DNA of 64,000 nt from Gallaecimonas sp. GXIMD4217 (GCF_038087665.1 NZ_CP149925.1:1613236-1677235); one strand, 5' to 3'. Positions 1-8,277 are shown, counted from the first letter of the stretch. Notes: a model not told the origin generated them from the letters alone. Translations and numbers: made by a program.

Positions 1-1079
1 CCAGGCGCACCCGCAACGAGGGCCGCGTCCGGGCCCTGAAGAAGATGCGCGACGAGCATGCCGCCCGCCGCAAGGTCACCGGCAAGGCCCGTGGCCAGGT
101 GGAAGAAGCCGCCAAGTCCGGCAAGCTGGTCTTTGAGGTGACCGGGCTTCAATATGCCGTGGATGGCAAGGCGCTGGTGAATAACCTGGAGCTGTTGGTC
201 CAGCGCGGCGACCGTGTGGCCCTGGTGGGCCCCAATGGCTGCGGCAAGACCACCTTGGTCCGCCTGCTGCTCGACCAGCTCAAGCCCGATGCCGGCAAGG
301 TTCGCCAGGGTACCAACCTGGAGGTGGCCTATTTCGACCAGCACCGGGCGGTGCTGGATCCGCAGCTGTCGGCCGTGGACCAGGTGGCAGACGGCAAGCA
401 GGAAGCCATGATCGGTGGCCGCTCCCGACATGTGCTGGGCTACCTGCAGGACTTTCTCTTTACCCCGGCCAGGGCCAGGGTGCCGGTCAGGGCCCTGTCC
501 GGTGGTGAACGTAACCGCTTGTTGCTGGCCAAGCTTTTCCTGAAGCCGTCGAACCTGCTGGTCCTTGACGAGCCCACCAACGATCTGGATATTGAGACCC
601 TTGAGCTCTTGGAAGAGCTGCTGGCCGACTACCAGGGCACGGTGCTGCTGGTCAGCCACGACCGGGCCTTTATCGACGCCACCGCCACCAGTACCCTGTG
701 GTTTGCGGGGCAGGGCAGCATAGAGGTGCATGCCGGTGGCTACAGCGACGCTGCCGCCGCCCGGGCCCGACAGCAGCAGCTTGACCCCGAGCCGGTCAAG
801 GCCAGTCCCAAGGCCCAGGACAAGCCCAAAAAGAGCAACAAACTCAGCTACAAGCTGAAACTGGAACTGGAAGCCCTTCCAGAGAAGATGGAACAGTTGG
901 AAGCGGCCATGGTCGAATTGCAGGCGCAGATCAACGCGCCCGACTTTTTTTCCCAGCCGGTAGAGCAGACCCAGCCCTTGTTGGACAAGTTGGCTGAGGT
1001 CGAGGCTGAACTGGATGCGGCCTTTAACCGCTGGGAAGAGCTGGAAGCACAACAAAACGCAGTGCAGGAAAACGCATGA
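1..1079 (+). CDS. uup: ABC-F ATPase Uup, C-terminal part (5' end outside window)
   Basis: Cytosolic ABC-F family ATPase; E. coli Uup is linked to ribosome function and to precise transposon excision. The frame is open from base 3, so about 358 of the usual ~635 residues are present. The fragment opens with the inter-domain linker (RRTRNEGRVRALKKMR), followed by the second ABC cassette: Walker A GPNGCGKTT, signature LSGGERNR, Walker B region LVLDEPTNDLD and switch His in LVSHDRAF. The last ~75 residues are a Lys/Glu-rich coiled coil, as in the Uup C-terminal domain, which binds DNA in E. coli. The stop overlaps the next start (ATGA), so the two genes are probably co-translated. The long C-terminal domain favours Uup over EttA or YheS. 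Confidence 0.93.
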   Translation, partial: RRTRNEGRVRALKKMRDEHAARRKVTGKARGQVEEAAKSGKLVFEVTGLQYAVDGKALVNNLELLVQRGDRVALVGPNGCGKTTLVRLLLDQLKPDAGKVRQGTNLEVAYFDQHRAVLDPQLSAVDQVADGKQEAMIGGRSRHVLGYLQDFLFTPARARVPVRALSGGERNRLLLAKLFLKPSNLLVLDEPTNDLDIETLELLEELLADYQGTVLLVSHDRAFIDATATSTLWFAGQGSIEVHAGGYSDAAAARARQQQLDPEPVKASPKAQDKPKKSNKLSYKLKLELEALPEKMEQLEAAMVELQAQINAPDFFSQPVEQTQPLLDKLAEVEAELDAAFNRWEELEAQQNAVQENA

Positions 1080-2707
1080 AAAAACCGCTTTTTACCCTTA
1101 CATTGCTGGCCCTGGCCACCAATCAGGCCATGGCCGGTGCCTACCGCGTCGAGATCCTTGACCAGCCCTCCGGGCTATACAACACGGAAGCCCGGGTTAT
1201 CACCGAAGACGGCCGTATTGCCGGCAACCTGTCAGCACGTTACGAGTTTGATGGCGGTGACGACGAAAACTCCACCGATGATGACAGCTACCAGGACAGG
1301 CTTGGACTGATCAGCAGTGACAGCCTGAAATCAACCGCCGACACCTTTGGAGTTGCCAGCTTCTTTGCCGCCAGCTACGTCTTTGTCAATGACCCGGATT
1401 TGCAGTTGATACCTGGCTTCGGCAGCGATGAAGAGGGGCTGACGGTTACCAGCACCCTGGCCGATATTGTGGGGGATCTCGTTGCCCTGCGTAGTACGGC
1501 TCCCAGGCGGACCACGGAGTTCACCGACAGTGACGGTGATACTCAGACCCTGGTGATCAGGGATTTTGCCCAGCGGGGCCTGCTGAACGATGGCGAAAAC
1601 CAGCAACAGGCCCTGCCGAGCTTTACCTGGCCGGATACCGTCAATGGCATCAGTGCCGAGGACAACCTGGGTGGTTCGTCCGCTATCAATAGCCTGAGTA
1701 ACACCTGGGCGGTGGGATTCGGCTCGGTGAGTTTCACCGAAGATGGCCAATCCAGGTTTGATGATTGCAATAGGGAAAATCTCGATACCCACCCGCTCAT
1801 CTGCTTGGAAACCGCGGGCCTGGTCAATCAGGCCCATGCCTGGCCGGTCAGCAACGGTCAGCTGGGAGAGCCGCTGGTATTGGCTGGCCTGACCGAGCCC
1901 CAGGGAGATGAAAGCGAGGACGTCTTTATCTCGGTGGCCCACGGTGTCAACGACCAGGGACTGGCCGTCGGGCGTTCGGTCGGTCGTCACGATGGCAGCC
2001 TCATCCGCCTTGCCACGCTGTTCGATCTCAATGGCGGCAGTGCCATCGAGGCCATTACCCCGGCAGGAAACGGCCTGCTTACCTCCACCGCCTTCGATAT
2101 CACCAACAGCGGTTGGGTCGTTGGCAATGCCACCTTCGACGGCACGTCGGATCTGGACAGGTTCTTTATCTACAACACCGACAGCAAAGAGCTGGCCTAT
2201 CCCGATACCTTCTACAACGGCGCCAATTCCGTTGCCTTTGCCGTCAACGAGGCGGGCCTGGCAGTGGGTGCCGCCGACTGGGAGGAGCTGCCGCCCACGG
2301 TGCAGCGCCGCCGCCATGCCTTCATCTATGACGCCATTGCCAAGACCTTTACCGATCTCAACGAGCAGACGGTCTTCGATGCCAGCCTGGTTTCCCAGCA
2401 ATACGGTGGCGACGGCTGCGCCGCCAGGGAAGACTGGACCCTGGTCGAGGCCTCCGACATCAACGAGGCCGGTGAGATAGCCGCCACCGCCGTCACCACC
2501 TTCAGGGATGCCAACGGTGAACTGGTACTGGATGACGACGGCAACAAGCAATACGTGATCAGGGCGGTGCGCCTGGTCCCCGACGCCAATGCCGAAGCGC
2601 CTGTCTGTGTACCGGAGGAGCAAGAGCCCTTCAAGCGCAGCGGTGGCTCCCTGGGCTGGGGCCTGGCCCTATTGTCCCTGCTGGGGCTGCGTCGCCGCTT
2701 GGCTTAA
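1076..2707 (+). CDS. DUF3466 family exported protein with GlyGly-CTERM tail
   Basis: Function unknown; the DUF3466 family is typically found beside uup in Shewanella and Vibrio relatives. Residues 1-20 form a Sec signal peptide ending in MA before GAY. The mature part is acidic and Asp/Gly/Thr-rich, with recurring segments such as VNDQGLAVGRS, NSGWVVGNAT and VNEAGLAVGAA, which suggest a repeat fold (inference). The C-terminus has a Ser/Gly-rich patch (RSGGSLGWG), a short hydrophobic stretch and an Arg cluster (LRRRLA). This is the layout of GlyGly-CTERM sorting signals, which rhombosortase cleaves on type II-secreted proteins. The start overlaps the uup stop by 4 bases. Confidence 0.85.
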   Translation: MKKPLFTLTLLALATNQAMAGAYRVEILDQPSGLYNTEARVITEDGRIAGNLSARYEFDGGDDENSTDDDSYQDRLGLISSDSLKSTADTFGVASFFAASYVFVNDPDLQLIPGFGSDEEGLTVTSTLADIVGDLVALRSTAPRRTTEFTDSDGDTQTLVIRDFAQRGLLNDGENQQQALPSFTWPDTVNGISAEDNLGGSSAINSLSNTWAVGFGSVSFTEDGQSRFDDCNRENLDTHPLICLETAGLVNQAHAWPVSNGQLGEPLVLAGLTEPQGDESEDVFISVAHGVNDQGLAVGRSVGRHDGSLIRLATLFDLNGGSAIEAITPAGNGLLTSTAFDITNSGWVVGNATFDGTSDLDRFFIYNTDSKELAYPDTFYNGANSVAFAVNEAGLAVGAADWEELPPTVQRRRHAFIYDAIAKTFTDLNEQTVFDASLVSQQYGGDGCAAREDWTLVEASDINEAGEIAATAVTTFRDANGELVLDDDGNKQYVIRAVRLVPDANAEAPVCVPEEQEPFKRSGGSLGWGLALLSLLGLRRRLA

Positions 2708-2725
2708 CGACGCCGAAGGCACCGA

Positions 2726-2755
2726 AAACGCCGCCCCAGGGCGGCGTTTCTTTTT
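2726..2755 (+). terminator. Intrinsic terminator after DUF3466 gene
   Basis: A 10-bp perfect stem (AAACGCCGCC / GGCGGCGTTT) with a CCAG loop is followed by a T-rich run, 20 bases after the stop of the upstream gene. It ends the uup-DUF3466 transcript. Confidence 0.9.
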
Positions 2756-2778
2756 GCCATAAAAATTTTACAATTCTT

Positions 2779-2876
2779 CAATGCATTGGCATTTGTCAAT
2801 GCCTATAGTTGTCTGTTTGCATTTGATCGCATCCCTATCCTCGCCTACACAACATATTAGGGCCATTGCTCAATGG
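2779..2876. promoter_or_regulatory. rmf upstream region with repeated CATTG/CAATG palindromes
   Basis: Three symmetric arrangements of one pentamer lie upstream of rmf: the palindrome CAATGCATTG at 2779-2788, GCATTG-N8-CAATGC at 2783-2802, and CCATTGCTCAATGG at 2863-2876. A TATAGT -10-like hexamer lies at 2804-2809 with no good -35. No known operator is recognised. The symmetry suggests a DNA-binding site or a folded leader RNA (inference). Confidence 0.4.
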
Positions 2877-2916
2877 TCCTGTTTTCATGCGCTTTAGCTG
2901 TGTAAGAGGATGCCTT

Positions 2917-3096
2917 ATGAAAAGACAAAAACGTGACCGTCTTGAGCGGGCCGAGTCCAAGGGCTATCAGGCAGGTATCGCCGGGCGCCCGAGGGAAGCC
3001 TGTCCCTACCAGAGTCTGGATGCCAAGAGCTATTGGCTCTCGGGCTGGCGACACGCCGTAGAAGACAGAGTCACGAACGGTGTCTCCATCCGGTAA
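2917..3096 (+). CDS. rmf: Ribosome modulation factor
   Basis: Small basic stationary-phase protein that dimerises 70S ribosomes into inactive 100S particles. The 59-residue product begins MKRQKRDRLERAESKGYQAG and contains CPYQSLDAKSYWLSGWR, closely matching E. coli RMF (55 aa). The ATG at 2917 is preceded by AAGAGGA at 2904-2910. The same frame is open from 2866, but the upstream residues are not RMF-like. The neighbours fabA and the Lon-like protease, converging from the other strand, match the E. coli ycbZ-fabA-rmf arrangement. Expression in other bacteria depends on ppGpp and growth phase; the upstream CATTG palindromes may be relevant here. Confidence 0.97.
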   Translation: MKRQKRDRLERAESKGYQAGIAGRPREACPYQSLDAKSYWLSGWRHAVEDRVTNGVSIR

Positions 3097-3098
3097 CA

Positions 3099-3126
3099 AA
3101 AAAGCCCTGCGATTGCAGGGCTTTTT
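3099..3126. terminator. Bidirectional terminator between rmf and fabA
   Basis: The perfect stem AAAGCCCTGC / GCAGGGCTTT with a GATT loop is flanked by an A-run on the left and a T-run on the right. It can therefore stop rmf (plus) and fabA (minus) transcription. Confidence 0.9.
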
Positions 3127-3141
3127 CAAGGCTACGTATTC

Positions 3142-3654
3142 TTAGAACCCGGAGGTGTCCTTGAACAGGCCGACCTTGAGGTCCTTGGCGGTGTAGATCA
3201 CGCGGCCATCCACGGAAACCTCGCCATCGCCAATGCCCATCATCAGGGCGCGGTTGATGATCCGCTTCATGTTGATCTGGTAGGTCACCTTCTTGGCGGT
3301 GGGCAGGATCTGGCCGGTGAACTTCACTTCACCCACGCCCAGGGCGCGGCCCTTGCCGGTGCCACCGCTCCAACCCAGATGGAAGCCAACCAGCTGCCAC
3401 ATGGCATCCAGGCCCAGACAGCCCGGCATGACAGGATCGCCCGGGAAGTGGCAGTCGAAGAACCACAGCTCGGGAGTGATATCCAGCTCGGCCCTGACTT
3501 CGCCCTTGCCGAAAGCGCCACCGTCGCTGCTGATGTGGGTGATCCTGTCCATCATGAGCATGTTGGGCGCAGGCAGCTGGCTGTTGCCTTCACCGAACAG
3601 TTCACCACGAGAGCAGGCCAGCAGATCGTCACGGTCGAAGCTTGATTTTTGCAC
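3142..3654 (-). CDS. fabA: 3-hydroxydecanoyl-ACP dehydratase/isomerase FabA
   Basis: Bifunctional enzyme that dehydrates 3-hydroxydecanoyl-ACP and isomerises trans-2- to cis-3-decenoyl-ACP, the branch point to unsaturated fatty acids. The 170-residue product (E. coli: 172) has the hot-dog fold signature [11 protein letters not shown] with catalytic His69 and, further on, Asp83 in GLDAMWQ. I start it at a GTG (3654) because AAGGGGAA lies just upstream and the protein then begins [12 protein letters not shown], as in other FabA proteins. The frame stays open upstream, but those residues belong to the overlapping protease region and are not FabA. FadR or FabR regulation is usual elsewhere; no site was identified here. 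Confidence 0.96.
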   Translation of the reverse strand: MQKSSFDRDDLLACSRGELFGEGNSQLPAPNMLMMDRITHISSDGGAFGKGEVRAELDITPELWFFDCHFPGDPVMPGCLGLDAMWQLVGFHLGWSGGTGKGRALGVGEVKFTGQILPTAKKVTYQINMKRIINRALMMGIGDGEVSVDGRVIYTAKDLKVGLFKDTSGF

Positions 3655-3737
3655 GTCGAATTCCCCTTTGGTGCGAATGGCGCCAAGGTTAGCGAACAGT
3701 TGTACGCCAAACAAAGCCGACCAGCCGCCAGAGGGGA

Positions 3738-5735
3738 CTATCTGTGGCCCAGCCAGGAGAACAGACGTTTGGTCAGGCTGCCGATGGGCTCTTCCAGCTG
3801 CTGCAGGCTGTCCAGGCGTCCGTGGATGAGGCCATAGATGCTGTCCCTGGGATAGCGGCCGTGCTCGTCGAGCTCCCCGGCGGGCCGCCCCATCAGCAGC
3901 TCGATGGCCTGCTCTATGTGGTCGACACAATGGATATGGAAGCGCCCATCTGCCACCGCCTCAATGACCTCTTCGCTGAGGTTGAGCTGGTCCGCATTCA
4001 CCCTGGGCATGACCACGCCCTGGGTGCCGGTGAGCCCCCTGGCCGCGCAGACCTCGAAGAAGCCTTCCACCTTGGCGTTGATGCCGCCAATGGCCTGGAT
4101 ATTGCCGAACTGGTCGATGGCCCCGGTCACGGCCAGATCCTGGCGCAACGGCTGTTCGGCCAGCGCCGACAGCAGGCACAGCAGTTCGGCGGCAGAGGCG
4201 GAGTCACCGTCCACCTCGTGGTAGGACTGCTCGAAGACCAGGCTGGCCGACAGGTGCAGGGGGCCGTCTTGGGCGAAGCGCTGGGCCAGGAAGGCGGACA
4301 GGATCATCACGCCCTTGGCGTGTATGTTGCCGGCCAATTCTGCCTTACGCTCGATGTCGATGACGTCACCGTCTCCATAATGCACAGTGGCGGTGATCCT
4401 TGATGGCTCGCCGAACTCGGTGCCGGCCAACTCCAGTACGGTAAGGCCGTTGATCTGGCCGATCCGCTCCCCCTGAGTATCGATCAGGATCTGCCCCTTG
4501 CTCATGGCTTCCCGGCTCAGGTCGCGGGGCAGGGCACCGGCGAGCTGGCGCTGTCTGATGGCATGTTCAATGCAGTCGCCATTCAGGCTACTGTGTGACT
4601 GGCTAAGGGCAAAGCTATTGGCCCTTCGCAGCAGCTCCAGGTAACGGTGGTGGGCCAGGGCAAGTCGCTGGTTGTCCTCGACCAGCCGGCTGCCGTGGCG
4701 CAGCAAGGCGGTGGCGCCGTCCAGCTCCAGTGGCAACAGACGCGCTTCCTGGGCTTGCCACTGCAGGTGCGCCAGTAGCGGCTGCGCATCCTGCAGCGGC
4801 ACAAAGGGCAGCCATTCCACGAAGTAGGGGAAAAGCGGTTCCAGCTCACGTTCAACTGCCATCAGTTCGGCGTAGCAGCTTCTGTCCCCCCAGAGCACCA
4901 GCTTCACGTCCAGCGGCATGGCTTCGGGCATGAACAGCGGTGTACCGCTGATCTGGCCGCGGTACTGGGACCAGGCAATCTCTTGGGAAAAGAGCGCTTC
5001 CTTGAGGCGCTGCCACAGGGCCAGATCGTCCAGCAGCTCATCTGCCGAAACCAGCAGATAGCCGCCATTGGCCTGGTGCAGATCCCCCGGTCGCAACAGG
5101 TGCTGATCGGTACTGACCGAGCCCTGAATGGTCTGGAAGGTGATTTCCCCAAACAGGCCCGCATCGCTCAATTGCCGGTTTACCACGACCGGCGGCCTTT
5201 GGCTGTCCTTATGGTGGACCATCAGGCTGATCAGTACCGGATTGGTGAAAGGCTCGCCTGTAGCCACCCGGGATGCCAACTCGGCAAGGTAGGCTTCCAG
5301 CCTGGTCTCCTGGGGCTGATCATTGATGATGCTGGTGAAAAGCGCCTCGGTATCCTGCTGCTCCGCCAAATTGGCGACGAGCTGGGCGACCTGCTCGCAA
5401 AACTGGGGGCCGCTGCCAGCTTTGAGCTTCAGGCAAAGGGGACGGCGACTGTCATGAAAATTTTCCGCATAGCACCAGTCCCACAGGCCTTCGAGACGGT
5501 TTTCCTGGGGCAGGGCGCGGATGGCGGCCTTGAACATCGCCAGTGCGTCCAAAGACGGTGACGCACTCATGAAGATATGGCCCAGGGCACTGGGACTTTG
5601 TGCGGCCATGCTCAGCTCTGCCAGGGCGGTTTCCTGGCCCAGCAGCCAGTTGGGTTGCGCCTTCGGCATGGTGGGCAGCGTAAGTTGGGGGCGTAGGGAG
5701 CGGCTGTCGAGACTCAAGGCGAATTCGCTTTTCAA
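3738..5735 (-). CDS. Lon-like (LonB/YcbZ type) ATP-dependent protease
   Basis: Lon-related serine protease of the YcbZ type, normally encoded next to fabA. About 665 residues. The N-terminal two thirds is the divergent AAA-like region; the C-terminal S16 protease domain shows the catalytic Ser in [14 protein letters not shown] and the catalytic Lys in [13 protein letters not shown]. The start is uncertain: the frame is open to a TTG at 5792, but that codon lies inside a terminator hairpin. I chose TTG 5735 ([11 protein letters not shown]), which keeps residues resembling the family N-terminus. ATG 5669 (MPKAQPNW) is the conservative alternative. No strong Shine-Dalgarno is seen at any of the three. 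Substrates are unknown. Confidence 0.85.
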   Translation of the reverse strand: MKSEFALSLDSRSLRPQLTLPTMPKAQPNWLLGQETALAELSMAAQSPSALGHIFMSASPSLDALAMFKAAIRALPQENRLEGLWDWCYAENFHDSRRPLCLKLKAGSGPQFCEQVAQLVANLAEQQDTEALFTSIINDQPQETRLEAYLAELASRVATGEPFTNPVLISLMVHHKDSQRPPVVVNRQLSDAGLFGEITFQTIQGSVSTDQHLLRPGDLHQANGGYLLVSADELLDDLALWQRLKEALFSQEIAWSQYRGQISGTPLFMPEAMPLDVKLVLWGDRSCYAELMAVERELEPLFPYFVEWLPFVPLQDAQPLLAHLQWQAQEARLLPLELDGATALLRHGSRLVEDNQRLALAHHRYLELLRRANSFALSQSHSSLNGDCIEHAIRQRQLAGALPRDLSREAMSKGQILIDTQGERIGQINGLTVLELAGTEFGEPSRITATVHYGDGDVIDIERKAELAGNIHAKGVMILSAFLAQRFAQDGPLHLSASLVFEQSYHEVDGDSASAAELLCLLSALAEQPLRQDLAVTGAIDQFGNIQAIGGINAKVEGFFEVCAARGLTGTQGVVMPRVNADQLNLSEEVIEAVADGRFHIHCVDHIEQAIELLMGRPAGELDEHGRYPRDSIYGLIHGRLDSLQQLEEPIGSLTKRLFSWLGHR

Positions 5736-5759
5736 ATCAGTAATCTGCGTTGCATAAGT

Positions 5760-5789
5760 AAAAAGTATGGGCGCCGTGTGTGGCGCCCA
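5760..5789 (-). terminator. Terminator after the small minus-strand gene
   Basis: An 8-bp perfect stem (TGGGCGCC / GGCGCCCA, 6-nt loop) is followed on the minus strand by a run of five T. It lies just downstream of the 5835-6161 gene and only ~25 bases ahead of the chosen start of the Lon-like gene, so protease expression may depend on read-through. Confidence 0.75.
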
Positions 5790-5834
5790 CAAGAAAAGCT
5801 CAGTTTACCATGCAACGCAGAGCCTGGTGAGCTG

Positions 5835-6161
5835 TTAACCCCAATGGCTGAAGAAACTGATGGCCTGTGCGATACGACCGCTTTTGGCGATTTGGGCGAG
5901 CCCTGAGACCAGCCGTTTTTCATTGGCGGAGGAGGACAGCCAGTGGTTAAGGCCACTACTTTGGGTCAGGGATTGGATCTCTTGGGTAGACTTACCATGC
6001 AGCTGGTTCAATACCTGCAGCATGGCTAGGGGGGGTACCTCATCCTTGAGGCCAAGGATCCTCACCAGCCCCAGGGGATCGGCCCTTTGCATGGCAGCGT
6101 TCAGGGGAGATGGCGTTGGCGTGGATATGGGGGAGGAAACGGCTGATACCTGACCAATCAT
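5835..6161 (-). CDS. Small protein of unknown function
   Basis: I do not recognise this 108-residue protein. It begins MIGQVSAVSSPISTPTPSP, a low-complexity Ser/Pro/Thr head of ~20 residues. A largely helical-looking body follows (LGLVRILGLKDEVPP, MLQVLNQLHGKSTQEI), ending in AISFFSHWG. There is no signal peptide, membrane segment or metal motif. The ATG at 6161 is chosen because AGGAAGG lies at a good distance upstream; the frame extends to 6215 without ribosome-site support. A terminator follows it. In E. coli matP sits on this side of ycbZ, but this protein does not look like MatP. Confidence 0.6.
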   Translation of the reverse strand: MIGQVSAVSSPISTPTPSPLNAAMQRADPLGLVRILGLKDEVPPLAMLQVLNQLHGKSTQEIQSLTQSSGLNHWLSSSANEKRLVSGLAQIAKSGRIAQAISFFSHWG

Positions 6162-6250
6162 TTTCAAAGCCTTCCTGTGGCTGGTTTTTGCCTTTCTCCT
6201 CGAAAAGTAGTCCAAGCGACCAAAAGATGATCATGGTGTGGCCAATGCGT

Positions 6251-6284
6251 GACGGAAGTCACATAACTTCCGTCTTGGCGCCAA
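6251..6284. repeat. Inverted repeat plus TTGGCGCCAA palindrome
   Basis: Perfect 9-bp arms GACGGAAGT / ACTTCCGTC with a 6-base spacer are followed at once by the 10-bp palindrome TTGGCGCCAA. There is no T-run on either strand, so this is not a standard terminator. It lies between the GNAT gene end and the small-gene start, and could be an operator or a weak terminator. Confidence 0.45.
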
Positions 6285-6297
6285 TTTCGCAGACGGA

Positions 6298-6738
6298 CTA
6301 GCAGGTCAGCGCCATCAGGTGCCTGGGCTCATCGGCGCCAAAGTAGTCGCTTTCACTACCCAAGGTCTTGAAACCAAGCCGTTCATATAGGCCAATGGCG
6401 CCATTATCGGGGTGGACGGTGAGCTTAACGCGTTGGTAGCCAAGTCGCCGAAAGTTTGCCAACAATTGCTCGGTCAACCGCTTGCCAAGGCCTTGGCCGC
6501 GCGCCTGCGGGCTAACGGCAAGCGACAGTATCCAGGCAACACCTGGCTGCTGATCCGGCGCACCAAGTACATAACCCGACAAGGTGCCGTCGGTCGTTTC
6601 GGCAACCAGTAAGCTATCCGGCCAGAGATCCAGTGCCTGGCGAAAGAAGAAGTCCGGGTAGACGTGGTCGCCAAAGACGGCAACTTCCAGGGCATGAACG
6701 GCGGCCAGGTCGGCCTTGCGGCAAGATCTGATTTTCAT
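6298..6738 (-). CDS. GNAT family N-acetyltransferase
   Basis: Predicted acetyl-CoA-dependent N-acetyltransferase, 146 residues, one GNAT domain. The acetyl-CoA pyrophosphate-binding motif is seen as LAVSPQARGQGLGKRLTEQL (about residues 70-90). The C-terminal GNAT motif reads GAIGLYERLGFKTLG. The end of the protein (SDYFGADEPRHLMAL) resembles RimI-like ribosomal-protein acetyltransferases, but the true RimI neighbours (holD, prmC) are absent and I would not assign a substrate. It appears monocistronic: the recombinase gene lies upstream on the same strand, separated by 132 bases containing a palindrome. Confidence 0.85.
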   Translation of the reverse strand: MKIRSCRKADLAAVHALEVAVFGDHVYPDFFFRQALDLWPDSLLVAETTDGTLSGYVLGAPDQQPGVAWILSLAVSPQARGQGLGKRLTEQLLANFRRLGYQRVKLTVHPDNGAIGLYERLGFKTLGSESDYFGADEPRHLMALTC

Positions 6739-6808
6739 GTGATAGTCTCAACGGGCTTAAAGGCAGCGCAGCATAACGGCCATCCTGCGAACACCAAACC
6801 CAAATGCG

Positions 6809-6824
6809 CATAATGTATATTATG
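6809..6824. repeat. AT-rich inverted repeat upstream of the GNAT gene
   Basis: CATAAT-GTAT-ATTATG is a perfect 6-bp-arm repeat within an AT-rich island (6805-6840) in otherwise GC-rich DNA, about 70 bases upstream of the acetyltransferase start. It may be an operator or part of its promoter; no regulator is known. Confidence 0.4.
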
Positions 6825-6870
6825 TTAAATTCAATGTTTTGACGATCAGCTGTCCCAGCTCCCCTTTCTC

Positions 6871-8166
6871 TCATTCGATGCCGGCTAGCCGGTTGAGGGG
6901 CTTGTCCCTGGCCGACTGATGACGCTCTGCCCTGGACGTATGCAGGTATTGGCTGGTGGTGTCGATGCTGTCGTGGCCCGCATCGGCCTGCACGTGGGAC
7001 AAGGGACGGCCGTTGAGGTTGATGTCGTGGGTGATGCCGGTATGGCGGATGCTGTGGGCTGTCAGGGTGCGCATCTCTGCGCCGTCCTGGTCGAAGCCGT
7101 CGGCGACCATGGCAGCGGCCGCTTCCTGGATCAGGGCGTCGATGTCCGCACGCAGCTGGCGTACGCCGAGGTTGGCGTTGAGCATGCCCGCCTCCCTGCC
7201 GCGGCCGGCGGCCCGGCGCCGGATAAAAAGCGGCACCTGCTCGTCCGGTGTCGGCAAGGGCGTCAACCCCAGATGCCGGCGATAGCGCTGCAAGGCCATG
7301 AGCAAGGCCTTGGACACCGACACGGTGCGGCGCTTGCCACCCTTGCTGAGGGGAACCTGGAAGATCCACAGGCCTGTCCTGGCATCGCGACGGAACTGGC
7401 TCATGACCGGCGAGAAGCCCGGCCTGGCCGCCACTTCGGAGATCCTCAGGTAGCAGCCATAGAGGAGACTGACCAGGAACAGTGTCCTTTCGTGGACGGC
7501 CGGCTCGGTCTCGGCCAACCGCTGTGCCGTACTCATGATGTAAGACCACTGTAACTCACTGAAGGCGCGAGTTTGCTCTTCCTCTGCCAAGGTGCCGGCT
7601 TCGGCTTCACGATTCAAGTGGCTGTGGCGGAACCACATCATGGCCGGGTTTCTTTCGGTGTACTCCTCGGCAATGAGGTAGCTGTAAAAGGAAGACAGTA
7701 TGGCCATCTTGGTCTTGAGGGCCTTGTCGCTGAGCCGGTACGGTTGTTCGACACCGGCGCACTTCTTGCCCAGGAAAGGACGCCACTGCGGATTGGGCAA
7801 CCGCTCCGCCCATTCCCTGTCGAGCTTGAACTGGGCCACGTTGCGATAGGCGATCAGCGCCTTGGGCGGCGCCAGGCAATAGTCGACGTAGCGTCCCATG
7901 TTGCGCCGGCGCACCTCGCCTACCGAGATCTGTTCCACGTCGAAACACCAGTGCAGGTAGGTGGTCAGCTCGGAGCGGTAGGTCTTGTAGTTGTTGGCGT
8001 TGAAGCGGGCCTCCCGCAGCCAGTCCACCGCATGCTCGTAGATGAGGGCCGCATCCGGCACCGCGTCCAGGGTGAGCCGGGCGATGTGCTGATTGACGAT
8101 GCTGTTGCCGGGCTCCAGGTATTCGGGGGCGTCGAACAGGGGTAACACGGGAGGCGTGGAGGACAT
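6871..8166 (-). CDS. Orphan phage-type tyrosine recombinase/integrase
   Basis: Site-specific recombinase of the tyrosine family, 431 residues. The N-terminal part (~40-190) is a SAM-like core-binding domain. The catalytic domain carries the complete active site: Arg241 (CYLRISEV), His371-x-x-Arg374 (HSIRH), His398 (GHDSID) and nucleophile Tyr407 (SQYLHTS), with the usual 9-residue H-to-Y spacing. No excisionase, phage, transposon, integron cassette or tRNA target is nearby, so it is a stand-alone gene rather than part of a visible element. Upstream, in the intergenic region, is a 10-6-10 inverted repeat that could be its own recombination site (inference). The start ATG 8166 has no clear Shine-Dalgarno. 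Confidence 0.9.
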   Translation of the reverse strand: MSSTPPVLPLFDAPEYLEPGNSIVNQHIARLTLDAVPDAALIYEHAVDWLREARFNANNYKTYRSELTTYLHWCFDVEQISVGEVRRRNMGRYVDYCLAPPKALIAYRNVAQFKLDREWAERLPNPQWRPFLGKKCAGVEQPYRLSDKALKTKMAILSSFYSYLIAEEYTERNPAMMWFRHSHLNREAEAGTLAEEEQTRAFSELQWSYIMSTAQRLAETEPAVHERTLFLVSLLYGCYLRISEVAARPGFSPVMSQFRRDARTGLWIFQVPLSKGGKRRTVSVSKALLMALQRYRRHLGLTPLPTPDEQVPLFIRRRAAGRGREAGMLNANLGVRQLRADIDALIQEAAAAMVADGFDQDGAEMRTLTAHSIRHTGITHDINLNGRPLSHVQADAGHDSIDTTSQYLHTSRAERHQSARDKPLNRLAGIE

Positions 8167-8224
8167 GGACTGGACTGCTGGATGCTTTTCCGGAAAGTAT
8201 ATCTATTTCAAAGATCTAGGAGCA

Positions 8225-8250
8225 ATGCCGATAAACGCCGTTATCGGCAT
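8225..8250. repeat. Perfect 10-bp inverted repeat with 6-bp spacer
   Basis: ATGCCGATAA - ACGCCG - TTATCGGCAT. There is no T-run on either side, so it is a poor terminator. Arm and spacer lengths resemble tyrosine-recombinase core sites (9-13 bp arms, 6-8 bp spacer), and it lies 59 bases from the start of a tyrosine recombinase gene. It also lies 28 bases past the end of the 8278-8664 gene. Confidence 0.5.
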
Positions 8251-8277
8251 CAATACGTCCAGAGAACAACCCTGGGC

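Noticed and set aside
3649-3930. N-terminal extension of fabA to 3930
   Set aside because: The extra residues are a frame overlap with the protease gene; the GTG at 3654 with AAGGGGAA gives a normal FabA.
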